Shown piece after piece: positions 6,397 to 14,269 of a stretch of 14,729 nucleotides of DNA; the stretch's first letter is position 1, and each line of letters begins with the position of its first letter. The position numbers and the translations under genes are program-made. The stretch is from an uncultured Muribaculaceae bacterium (GTDB lineage Bacteria; Bacteroidota; Bacteroidia; Bacteroidales; Muribaculaceae). The notes beneath the pieces are model-generated. The model did no database searches, was not told where the DNA came from, and was given only the letters and a program-made list of their open reading frames with translations. Location: contig CAJUSN010000052.1 in NCBI GenBank assembly GCA_910589095.1, positions 1-14,729 on the forward strand, written 5' to 3'.

Positions 6397-8823
6397 CTAT
6401 CTTACGCTGAGCGTGAGTTTTGCGGGCTTGACCCCCGGGGCCGAGGCTGTAAATTCGATGGTGCCCTCTCGGTTGGCTGAGCGCACAATGGCGGTGGCTG
6501 CTCCGCTGAACAGATCCATTGCGGGCTTTTGGAACGAGCGCAGCGATGTGGGGTCACCGTTGGCCGTAGCCTCGAACTGTCCGGCGCCTTTCACATTGAA
6601 TTTCACTTCGCGCGAATCGGTGGGCACGGGGTTACCATCCTTGTCGGCTACGGTAACCGTGACGTAGGCCAGATCCATGCCATCGGCTGCAAGTTCAGTG
6701 CGGTTGGAGGTTACCACAAGGTGATGAGGTTTGCCGGCGGTGCGTACCGTTTTCTCGGCGGCTTGGTTTCCGTTGGAGTCATAGGCCACCACGCGAAGCT
6801 CGCCCGGCTCATAGCGCACGTCGTTCCACATCAACCGATAACGGGAGTAGAGTGTTGAGTCGCACTTCTCGCGTACACCTTGGCTACGGCCGTTCACAAA
6901 AAGTTCGGCGCGGGGATAGGAGGTGTAAACGAACACCGGGGTGACTTCGCCTTCCCTTCCTGCCCAGTTCCAGTGTGGTAAAATGTGGAGTGTGGGCGAT
7001 GTGGTGTTCCATTGGGAACGATACAACCAATAGCGGTCTTTAGGGAGCGATGCAAGGTCAATGATGCCGAAGACGGAGCTATGGCTTGGCCAGGCGTCAG
7101 TGTCGTAGGGCGAGGGCTCGCCAAGGTAGTCGAAGCCGGTCCACACAAATTGTCCCAGCACCCAGGGCTGCTCATCCATGAGGAAGTCAATGTCGGGAGT
7201 ATTGGACCAGTAGCAGGCCTCTACGTCGTAGCTTGACGACTGATTATCGGAGTGCATAACCTGATTGTGTTCACCGAAAGTCACCGGAAAGTGGTAAACA
7301 CCGCGCGATGACACCGTAGAAGCCGTTTCTGATCCTAGAATGAGCCGCTGCGGCAGTTTTGCCAGAGCCTCCTCGTAGTATTGCGGTTTGTAGTTGAAAC
7401 CCGGTATGTCGAGTGAGGCGGCGAAACCGTTGTCAAGCACCGCGCCAATCTGGTCCATTCCGCAGGTCACGGGGCGAGTCCCGTCAAGGGCTTTTACCAT
7501 GTTGCGCAGCGAAGTGAGCTCCTCAACTCCGTCGGGACCCCATTGGCTGGGGACTTCATTGCCTATTGACCACATTACAACCGAGGGGTTATTGCGGTAA
7601 TGGCGCACCATGTTTTCAATGTCACGGGCGGCCCATTCTGTGAAAATAGAGCCGTAGCCGTTGGGCGATTTCGGACGGAAACTCCAGTCATCGAACGGTT
7701 CCACCATCAGCATCAATCCCATCTCGTCACACAGTTCCACAAGCTCCGGTGCCGGCATGTTGTGAGAGGTGCGTATGGCGTTGGCCCCCATCTCTTTTAG
7801 AAGCGTGAGCTGATGGCGCAATGCCGAGCGGTTTACCGCAGCTCCAAGTGGCCCCAGGTCATGGTGATTGCACACACCCTTGAATTTTGTGGGCTTACCG
7901 TTGAGGTAGAATCCCTTTTCAGGAATGTACTCCAAGGAGCGGATTCCGAAACGGGTGGTGTAGCAGTCGACTTCACACCCGTCAACGCTCAAAGTGGTTA
8001 CAGCTGTGTAAAGAGCCGGGTTAGCGGGGCTCCACAGCGAAGGATTCTCTATGAGGAAGTTCTGACTGTGAGGCTGACCGTGGGCGGTGTAATGGGCTGA
8101 ATTGCATGTGAGTTCCGCGCCGGAGGGAGAGAAAATGCGCGTGGCTACGTCAACACGTTGCCCTTTTATAGCTCCGGCAATTTCCAATTGCAGGTTCACG
8201 GTTGCCCTCTCGCTGTTGACTGAGGGGGTGGTGACGTAGGTGCCCCATACCGGGATATGGATCCTGTCGGTGGTGATGAGGTGTACGTTTCGGTACAGGC
8301 CGGCGCCGGGATACCAGCGCGACGCTCGCTCGTAGTTCTCAAGCTCTACAACAAGTTCGTTGTCACCGGGTCGCACTGTCGGGGTGAGGTCGGCGTAAAA
8401 CGAGTTATAGCCGTAAGGCCAGTATGCAACCTCCTGTCCGTTGAGCTTCACATGGGCATTGCTCATGGCGCCGTCAAACAGGATGGTAAACCGTCGGTTG
8501 GTGGTGTCGCCAACTTCAATGGTGCGTCTGTAAGTTCCTTGTCCAATGAAGGGGAGACCGCCGGTGCGCCCGGTTTTCACTGTCTCCTCTTTTTCACCGT
8601 TCTGCTCCACGGCAACAGTCTGAAGGTCGTTGGAACGGTCGAAGGGACCATATATGGCCCAGTCGTGAGGCACTCTTACAGATTCCCAGCGAGTTGATGC
8701 CGAGGGGCGTCCCTTGGTAAATTCCCAGCCGGAAGTGAAAGTTTGCTCCACCCTTTCGGCATGGGAGGGGATGGCCGACGCTCCAATCAGCGCCGGCACA
8801 AGAAAAAATTTAAGTATTTTCAT
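6397..8823 (-). CDS. Glycoside hydrolase family 2 beta-galactosidase, periplasmic
   Basis: An 808-residue retaining exo-acting beta-galactosidase, expected to remove galactose from the non-reducing end of galacto-oligosaccharides. The domain order is: signal peptide (1-22, cleavage after SHA), GH2 sugar-binding jelly-roll (about 26-185), Ig-like domain (about 189-293), TIM barrel (about 295-605), a DUF4982-type module (about 617-690) and a C-terminal Ig-like GH2 C5-type domain (about 697-806). The acid/base is Glu423 in WSIGNEV and the nucleophile Glu499 in LGSETAS; RTSHNM (351-356) and VWTGFDYLGEPSPYD are further family signatures. The modular C-terminus is typical of Bacteroidetes PUL enzymes. 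The signal peptide lacks a lipobox, so the enzyme should be soluble in the periplasm. It is the last gene of the operon, and its ATG overlaps the preceding GH53 stop by 4 nt (ATGA), implying translational coupling. Galactan specificity is inferred from the GH53 neighbours. Confidence 0.95.
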   Translation of the reverse strand: MKILKFFLVPALIGASAIPSHAERVEQTFTSGWEFTKGRPSASTRWESVRVPHDWAIYGPFDRSNDLQTVAVEQNGEKEETVKTGRTGGLPFIGQGTYRRTIEVGDTTNRRFTILFDGAMSNAHVKLNGQEVAYWPYGYNSFYADLTPTVRPGDNELVVELENYERASRWYPGAGLYRNVHLITTDRIHIPVWGTYVTTPSVNSERATVNLQLEIAGAIKGQRVDVATRIFSPSGAELTCNSAHYTAHGQPHSQNFLIENPSLWSPANPALYTAVTTLSVDGCEVDCYTTRFGIRSLEYIPEKGFYLNGKPTKFKGVCNHHDLGPLGAAVNRSALRHQLTLLKEMGANAIRTSHNMPAPELVELCDEMGLMLMVEPFDDWSFRPKSPNGYGSIFTEWAARDIENMVRHYRNNPSVVMWSIGNEVPSQWGPDGVEELTSLRNMVKALDGTRPVTCGMDQIGAVLDNGFAASLDIPGFNYKPQYYEEALAKLPQRLILGSETASTVSSRGVYHFPVTFGEHNQVMHSDNQSSSYDVEACYWSNTPDIDFLMDEQPWVLGQFVWTGFDYLGEPSPYDTDAWPSHSSVFGIIDLASLPKDRYWLYRSQWNTTSPTLHILPHWNWAGREGEVTPVFVYTSYPRAELFVNGRSQGVREKCDSTLYSRYRLMWNDVRYEPGELRVVAYDSNGNQAAEKTVRTAGKPHHLVVTSNRTELAADGMDLAYVTVTVADKDGNPVPTDSREVKFNVKGAGQFEATANGDPTSLRSFQKPAMDLFSGAATAIVRSANREGTIEFTASAPGVKPAKLTLSVR

Positions 8824-9857
8824 TCTGTTACTCTCTTCTTTTTGAATGCATCAAGGGCTTCGGTTGGAGCTCCGTCGGAGAAGCACCCTAGGGTGTAACC
8901 TCCGTTATATCCTGCCGGCGCCTGAGGCTCCCAGTAGAAGATTCCTTCCACGGGGGTGTCCATCATTTGTTCTATGAGTTTTTTGCAAGTAGCTCCCTGA
9001 TCGTAGGGCATGCCTATTTCACAAATCATGACGGGTTTGCCATATTTGGCGCGCAGGTGGTCGATGTTGGCCGTGCAGTCGGCCGCAACCTTTTGCCATC
9101 CACCTTTTTCGCCTTGCTGCTCGGCCCAATAGGGATAGAGCGACATGCCTATCATGTCATAGCGGCCACCGTTGCTTTCGAGCAGGTCGAACATGCGGTC
9201 ATATTGCGCTTGGAGATTACCTCCGTCGAGATGTACAATCACGGCTGCGTCGGGAAACACGCTTTTCACTGCGTCATATCCCGCATTGTTCAGCGCAGTG
9301 AGCTGTACGGGGTTGTCAAGTGATCCGGTGGGGAGCATCATTCCCGGAGTGGTTTCATTGCCAATCTGCACCCATTCAGGGGTGACACCGGCCTCTTTTA
9401 TGGCTGTGAGCACTTCTGAAACGTGGTTGGCCAGAGCCGAGGTGAGGCTATCGAACGGCAGTTTCTGCCATGCCCGCGGCATGACCTGATGAGCCGGGTC
9501 GGCCCAGGTGTCGGAAAAGTGGAAATCGATCATGGTGCGTAGTCCGAGCCGGGATGCCCGGACGGCTTTAGCCACAACATCTTCCTTAGCGTTCCAACGT
9601 TCATCGGGATTGACCCACACTCTAAGCCGGATAGCATCCACGGCACAACTGTCGCGCAGAAGCTGCATACATTCCATTTCGCGTGGTTCGGCCCCGCGGG
9701 TGTAGAACTTCAGCCCTTCGGCCTCCATCTGTGTGATCCAACTCACATCGGCCCCGCGGGCGAATGGCTTTTCGGCCCTTGCGGTTCCCGCCACCATGAT
9801 GGCGGCGAGAAGCGTAAGGAGCGTTTTTAATGATTTATTGGAAAAGATAGTTCTCAT
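8820..9857 (-). CDS. GH53 endo-beta-1,4-galactanase, secreted/periplasmic paralogue
   Basis: A 345-residue retaining endo-galactanase that cleaves beta-1,4-linked galactan, the side chain of rhamnogalacturonan I and backbone of type I arabinogalactan. It is a single GH53 TIM barrel after a signal peptide (1-28, cleavage after ARA, no lipobox). Family signatures are RGADVSWI (34-41), IRLRVWVNP (76-84), MIDFHFSDTWADP (109-121), the acid/base Glu168 in QIGNET and the nucleophile Glu280 in MICEIGMPY. It is roughly half identical by eye to the adjacent GH53 lipoprotein and differs most in the loop after MSLYP (near 241-256), where this copy has a longer, Gln/Gly-rich segment. That loop is near the active-site end of the barrel and could alter substrate length preference. 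Its predicted periplasmic location suggests it shortens imported oligosaccharides for the GH2 enzyme. It follows the first GH53 gene by 19 nt. Confidence 0.95.
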   Translation of the reverse strand: MRTIFSNKSLKTLLTLLAAIMVAGTARAEKPFARGADVSWITQMEAEGLKFYTRGAEPREMECMQLLRDSCAVDAIRLRVWVNPDERWNAKEDVVAKAVRASRLGLRTMIDFHFSDTWADPAHQVMPRAWQKLPFDSLTSALANHVSEVLTAIKEAGVTPEWVQIGNETTPGMMLPTGSLDNPVQLTALNNAGYDAVKSVFPDAAVIVHLDGGNLQAQYDRMFDLLESNGGRYDMIGMSLYPYWAEQQGEKGGWQKVAADCTANIDHLRAKYGKPVMICEIGMPYDQGATCKKLIEQMMDTPVEGIFYWEPQAPAGYNGGYTLGCFSDGAPTEALDAFKKKRVTE

Positions 9858-9876
9858 TGTTCAGCATGCATGAATG

Positions 9877-10938
9877 TTAGCGTGTGAAGCAATCCAGAGC
9901 TGAGGTAGGAACCCCGTTTTCATCGAAGCATCCTTTGGTGTAGCCTCTCGAGGGGGGCGCTTCCGGTTCCCACCAGAATATACCTTTAAGACCGATCTGC
10001 TGACCTTCATCCATGAGGCGTGTCATCATTTTGGAGGCAATTTCGGTTTCGCGGTAATCAATGCCCACTTCGCAGAGCATGACGGGTTTGCCATAGGTTT
10101 CCTGCACTTTCTTTATGTTGGCAAGGCAGGCATCCACGTTGCGTTCCCAGGTATCCACCACGGGATAGAGTGACATGCCTATCATGTCGTAGCGTCCACC
10201 TTCGGCCTCAAGTTTGCCGAACAAACGAGTGTAGAGGTCAATCTGGTCTCCGCAATCCACATGTACAATCACTTGTGCGTCGGGACACACTGCTTTCACG
10301 GCATCATAGCCGGCATTGACCATACGTGTGAAGTTGTCGCCGTTGGTGATGTCGCCCAGCGGCCACATCATACCGGTACGTGTTTCGTTGCCAATCTGCA
10401 CCCATTCAGGCTCCACACCCTGGTCTTTCAGGCGCTTGAGGGTTTCGGTGACATGGCCTGCCATGGCCTCAAGCACCTGGTCAAGATCCATGTCGGCCCA
10501 GGCTGCTGGGATATACTGTTGTCCGGGGTCGGCCCAGCGGTCAGAGAAGTGGAAGTCGATCATCACCCGCTGTCCCAGATTGTTGGCGCGTCGCGCTTTC
10601 ACCACCACATCGTCGATGTTGCACCAGCCCTGGACTTCTGAGTCGTTCTCGGGATTGACCCACACACGCAGACGTATGGCGTTCACACCGCAATCGTCGC
10701 GCAAGAGCGTCATCAATTCCTTCTCTTGTCCATCGCGGTTGGCAAACCGGAATCCGAGCGATTCCAGTTCGGTAATCCAACTAACATCAGCACCTTTGGC
10801 AAATGTGCCGCGTTCAATTGTCACCGGCTCGCGGCTTACGGCCGGATTTGTCACCGGGCTCTCCTCGGTGCAGGCCATAGCACCCATTCCGAGCAGTGCT
10901 GCAGTGCCGGCCAGATATAGTTTTTTGAAGATATTCAT
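9877..10938 (-). CDS. GH53 endo-beta-1,4-galactanase, surface lipoprotein
   Basis: A 353-residue GH53 enzyme with both catalytic residues: acid/base Glu185 in QIGNET and nucleophile Glu290 in MLCEVGIDY. Other signatures are KGADVSWI (48-55), IRLRVWVNP (88-96) and MIDFHFSDRWADP (126-138). Unlike its neighbour it is a lipoprotein: the signal peptide ends at Cys23 (GAMAC) and the mature start C-T-E-E fits the acidic lipoprotein export signals that send Bacteroidetes proteins to the outer surface. The expected role is the initial endo-attack on extracellular galactan, yielding oligosaccharides for SusC/SusD. It lies 12 nt after the SusE-like gene in the same operon. The surface placement is inferred from the N-terminal sequence only. 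Confidence 0.95.
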   Translation of the reverse strand: MNIFKKLYLAGTAALLGMGAMACTEESPVTNPAVSREPVTIERGTFAKGADVSWITELESLGFRFANRDGQEKELMTLLRDDCGVNAIRLRVWVNPENDSEVQGWCNIDDVVVKARRANNLGQRVMIDFHFSDRWADPGQQYIPAAWADMDLDQVLEAMAGHVTETLKRLKDQGVEPEWVQIGNETRTGMMWPLGDITNGDNFTRMVNAGYDAVKAVCPDAQVIVHVDCGDQIDLYTRLFGKLEAEGGRYDMIGMSLYPVVDTWERNVDACLANIKKVQETYGKPVMLCEVGIDYRETEIASKMMTRLMDEGQQIGLKGIFWWEPEAPPSRGYTKGCFDENGVPTSALDCFTR

Positions 10939-10950
10939 TTTTCAGTCAGA

Positions 10951-12660
10951 TTATTTTGAGTAAGAGTATGTGCCTTTGGCAAGGTCCACGGTGAGGGTAT
11001 AGGTGCCGTTGGCCAGATCATTATCACCTTCAAATCCGTCGCGGTAAAGGGCGAGTTCGCCGGGAGTTCCGTTGCCGCCGAAGTACAGGTCCCAATTGTC
11101 GTTGAGCACAATCTTCACGCCCCAGGGTGTGTTGGCGCTCTTGGTTACCTGCGCGGTATATACGCATGGGGTGTCGGTGGCCGTCATCTCATAGAGGTTC
11201 CAGTCATCGTTGAGGCCGGTGTAGCTCACTTTGGTGACTGAGGTGAGGCGGTAGGTCATGTTGGAAAGTGAGATGTCGAAGAGATACAGTCCGGCATCGG
11301 GAGCATAGATGTTGCCTTCGCCTCCCACTTGGAGCGATCCTTCGTAGCCGTTGCCTCCGGCCACCATTGTGTAATAGTCGTCCCAGCCGTCAATCTCCTT
11401 GTAGATACGGTAGCCCCACTCGGAGTTTACCGGCAACACGGCACCATAGCAGAGTTCATCCTCATTGTAGAGGTTCACGTACCAGTCGAAAGTCCAGTCT
11501 CCGTAAACGCCCGAGAGGTATAGGCGCGGGGCAGCTTCTTCCACAGGCTCGGGAGCGCCTTCGCCGGCGGCCAGGGTCCATGCGCGAGGATTGGTCAAGT
11601 CAAGTACAAGGGTTGTTTCGCCAACAGGAACATCCACAGCTATTGTACCGGACGAGCTGCCGAACGTCAGTGCGTCGGCCTGGCCGGAGAATGCCACCGG
11701 AGTATCTATGGCAGCCGCATCGTCGGTGCCCGTAGTGGCGTTGTAAAGCTTGCCGGTGCCGCTGAGAGTAACATTGAGCGTGCGTGCGGCTGCTGACGTA
11801 AAGGTGTAGGTCCACTTGTTGGTTTTGCGGTCATAGGCCATGGAGCCGCTTATGTCGCCACCGAGATTCAGTTCGGGGATGAGGAGTGCGCTCCATTCGT
11901 TGATTTTAGTATCTACAACCGTATAGTAACAACCTGCTACTCCTGGATACCAGAAGTTCCAGATGTCCAGGCCGGTGGTGCTGTTGCCAAGTACGAAGGC
12001 AGTACCGGTCACACCGTCGTTGCCCCACACTGTGTTGTTTCCTTCACGCAACCACCAGTTTTCCCAGGCTGCCGCTCCAACAAATCCTGAGTAAACACCA
12101 TCGGACGCGGGTGACCAGAGGGAGTTTCCGGTGTCGTTCTGAGAGGCATCGAGTATGAATCCAACGGTCATGTCTATGGTGTAGGGTGTTACGTTGGCGG
12201 TGATAATGTTGCTGTACTTGGGTTCCACGTTAGCGCTCAGTGAACTCTTGACGCGGATGTAGAGTGTGCGTTTCACGCCCCCCTCGAAACCGAGGCGTGA
12301 CACAATGCTGTTGAGCTCGCCTACGGTGAACTGACGGTAATAAACACCGTCGTTCATGGTTTCTTCAACAATCTGGGAAAAGTCGTCGGTTGCTGAAAAT
12401 TGCACCGTATTGGTGACGGCATAGTCCGGAGCGGCCACGCGCGGATCGCTAAGCGTGATGTTGCCGTTTTCGTTCCAATACACGGTCAGGGCCAGCGCGC
12501 CGAGATGGTCTTTGTCAAGCACAATGTCGCCTCCGGCTGATTGCAGCAGCGCCTGATCCATGCCGTTTGAATAGATGGTGTCGCCATCGTTGCTGCAGGC
12601 CGATGCGCTCAGGAGCAGGGCGCCCGCAGCCAATTTCAATGTATATCGGGTGAATCTCAT
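10951..12660 (-). CDS. SusE/SusF-like surface glycan-binding lipoprotein
   Basis: A 569-residue lipoprotein in the SusE position of the locus, directly after susD. The lipobox cysteine is Cys22 (SASAC), followed by S-N-D-G-D, an acidic start consistent with surface export. The N-terminal part (about 25-157) looks like the SusE Ig-like domain: it contains LGALALTVYWNEN, TVQFSATDDF and IVSRLG followed by LYIRVKSS. A middle beta-rich, Trp-rich part (about 160-365) has clusters such as WENWWLREGN and IWNFWYPG. Two C-terminal modules (about 379-476 and 478-568) resemble each other, each with an aromatic W-(N/F) start, a WG-(Y/V)-(R/K)-I strand and a GGNG turn, like the tandem binding domains of SusE and SusF. 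It should bind galactan at the cell surface and feed the SusCD transporter; no catalytic motif is seen. It begins 18 nt after susD. The ligand is inferred from context. Confidence 0.87.
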   Translation of the reverse strand: MRFTRYTLKLAAGALLLSASACSNDGDTIYSNGMDQALLQSAGGDIVLDKDHLGALALTVYWNENGNITLSDPRVAAPDYAVTNTVQFSATDDFSQIVEETMNDGVYYRQFTVGELNSIVSRLGFEGGVKRTLYIRVKSSLSANVEPKYSNIITANVTPYTIDMTVGFILDASQNDTGNSLWSPASDGVYSGFVGAAAWENWWLREGNNTVWGNDGVTGTAFVLGNSTTGLDIWNFWYPGVAGCYYTVVDTKINEWSALLIPELNLGGDISGSMAYDRKTNKWTYTFTSAAARTLNVTLSGTGKLYNATTGTDDAAAIDTPVAFSGQADALTFGSSSGTIAVDVPVGETTLVLDLTNPRAWTLAAGEGAPEPVEEAAPRLYLSGVYGDWTFDWYVNLYNEDELCYGAVLPVNSEWGYRIYKEIDGWDDYYTMVAGGNGYEGSLQVGGEGNIYAPDAGLYLFDISLSNMTYRLTSVTKVSYTGLNDDWNLYEMTATDTPCVYTAQVTKSANTPWGVKIVLNDNWDLYFGGNGTPGELALYRDGFEGDNDLANGTYTLTVDLAKGTYSYSK

Positions 12661-12678
12661 TTCTGATGGATGTTAAGG

Positions 12679-14241
12679 TTAATAGAGAGGATTCTTGAGA
12701 TTAGGATTGGCCGAGAGCTCGGTCATGGGGATGGGATAAACGTTGTAGCGGTCATTTACTGCACGGCCATCGAGGGTGCCACCCTTCCATTGCCAGATAT
12801 AGCTGTCGGAGGTGAACATTCCGAAGCGCACGAGGTCAGGTCGGCGCAGAAGCTCATGATAGAGCTCGCGGCCACGTTCGGCAATCATGAAAGGAAGGTT
12901 GAACTGTGCATCGGAGATGTTGCCCGAATTGTCGCCGAAGGCACGTGTGCGTACTTCGTTTACCAGCTCCAGCGCTTCTGCTCGGCTCATACCGGAACCT
13001 CCGCGCAGCACCGCCTCGGCAGCTGTAAGATAAACCTCGGCCAGACGGATTATGGGGAAGTCTGTGTTAACACCTATGTCAGTCACGTTTGCCTGCTCGC
13101 CGGCATCGGTGAGATTGGTCCATTTGTTGGAACAATAGCCTTGGAGGGCCGATTCGATGCCCTCGGTGAAGTATTGCTGGCGTCCGTCGGTGAGGAATAG
13201 GTTGCGACCGTCGGCTTCGTCAAAGAGAGCGGTGAACTCTCCGCGGCAGGCGAAGTTGCCCCATGCGGTGCCGATACCATAGAGGGCGGTCGCATCATCT
13301 CCGTCGTTGGGACAAGAGCCGGCTATCACATAGGTTGCTGAGCCCCAGGTTGCTGAGTTGGCGTTGTCGGTGGCAATGGAGAAAATGATTTCGTTGGTTC
13401 GCTTGTCATTGTCGGCATTGAAGAGTTTGCGGTAATCCGGTTCAAGGCTGTAGCCGAGCGCCATGACGTTTTTGCAATATGTGATTGCTTCAGTGGCGTG
13501 GCTGGTACCGGTGTAAACTTCGCCGTTGAGGGCCACACGCGCGGCAAGGGCCCAAGCTGCACCCTGACCTGCGCGGGCATAAGAGGGGTTGGCCGGGAGT
13601 TGGGGAGCTATATCCTCGAGTTCGGAAATGATATAGTCATAGAGTTGCTTTCCGTCGTAGGCCTCAGGAATGTAACCGGTCATTGGGGTATTCTCATCCA
13701 CGTAAGGACCTTGGCCGAAGAGGTCGAGAATGTAATGGTAGGTGAGCGCTCTCACAAAGCGGGCCTCAAGCGCATAGGTGCGGATCTCGTCTTGTTCCTG
13801 GGCTGTGAAACCGGCAATGGAGCCGTCGCCGCAGTAACGCAGGAACTCGTTTGAAAGCGCCACAATGTAGTAAAGATGATAGTAAGTGTCCGATACCCAG
13901 GTGTCGGTAGCGTCCCAGTTTATGTAGCTTATGTTTGAGAGATTGTCGCCTGAATTGTACTTATAGGCTGCCTCGTCGGTAGGGAGTTCCTGCATGTTGA
14001 AAAGCACGCGGAGCATATCTTCACCATGTTCGCTGGTGATGTCGGTGGAGCCTCCGCCACGTTCGGCTCCTATGAGGCTATAGGAAGAATAGATTTTGGC
14101 AAGTACCGAGCGGTAGCCCTCTACGGAGCTATATACCTGTTCGGAGGTGGTGCCAATCACTGGCCGCTGGTCAAGGTCGTCGGTACAAGCCGAGAAGAGC
14201 ATCACCAGGGCTGTGGCTATATATAGAAATGTACGTTTCAT
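12679..14241 (-). CDS. susD: SusD/RagB-family glycan-capture lipoprotein
   Basis: A 520-residue SusD homologue that forms the lid of the SusC outer-membrane transporter and helps bind the incoming glycan. I place the start at ATG 14241 because it gives a normal lipoprotein signal peptide ending at Cys19 (MLFSAC) followed by T-D-D-L-D. The frame is open to an ATG at 14286, but that would overlap the susC stop and add 15 unlikely residues. Family signatures are ALEARFVRALTYHYILDLFG (157-176), the TPR-like helices, FPIIRLAEVYLTAAEA (395-410), LELVNEVRTRAFG (424-436) and ERGRELYHELLRRPDLVRFG (455-474). It follows susC by 28 nt. Galactan specificity follows from the downstream GH53 and GH2 genes. 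The name is used in the family sense. Confidence 0.96.
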   Translation of the reverse strand: MKRTFLYIATALVMLFSACTDDLDQRPVIGTTSEQVYSSVEGYRSVLAKIYSSYSLIGAERGGGSTDITSEHGEDMLRVLFNMQELPTDEAAYKYNSGDNLSNISYINWDATDTWVSDTYYHLYYIVALSNEFLRYCGDGSIAGFTAQEQDEIRTYALEARFVRALTYHYILDLFGQGPYVDENTPMTGYIPEAYDGKQLYDYIISELEDIAPQLPANPSYARAGQGAAWALAARVALNGEVYTGTSHATEAITYCKNVMALGYSLEPDYRKLFNADNDKRTNEIIFSIATDNANSATWGSATYVIAGSCPNDGDDATALYGIGTAWGNFACRGEFTALFDEADGRNLFLTDGRQQYFTEGIESALQGYCSNKWTNLTDAGEQANVTDIGVNTDFPIIRLAEVYLTAAEAVLRGGSGMSRAEALELVNEVRTRAFGDNSGNISDAQFNLPFMIAERGRELYHELLRRPDLVRFGMFTSDSYIWQWKGGTLDGRAVNDRYNVYPIPMTELSANPNLKNPLY

Positions 14242-14269
14242 TGTTTTGTCAGTTAGCTTAAACACACTA

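Noticed and set aside
8257..8697. A 146-codon plus-strand open frame antisense to the GH2 gene
   Set aside because: Lies inside the GH2 sugar-binding domain, which has clear family motifs; no signal peptide or known domain is seen in the antisense product.
10316..10963. A 215-codon plus-strand open frame antisense to the GH53 lipoprotein gene
   Set aside because: The product is Ser/Arg/Thr-rich with no recognisable domain, lies fully opposite a well-supported enzyme gene, and no promoter-like element was noted for it.
11268..11735. A 155-codon plus-strand open frame antisense to the SusE-like gene
   Set aside because: Arg/Ser/Pro-rich composition typical of a reverse-frame shadow in GC-richer coding DNA; the opposite strand has a coherent lipoprotein.
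12000..12060. Possible internal promoter or attenuation hairpin in the galactan operon
   Set aside because: Short GC-rich inverted matches occur throughout this coding DNA; none sits in an intergenic gap, and all gaps are under 30 nt, too short to hold a convincing regulatory element.
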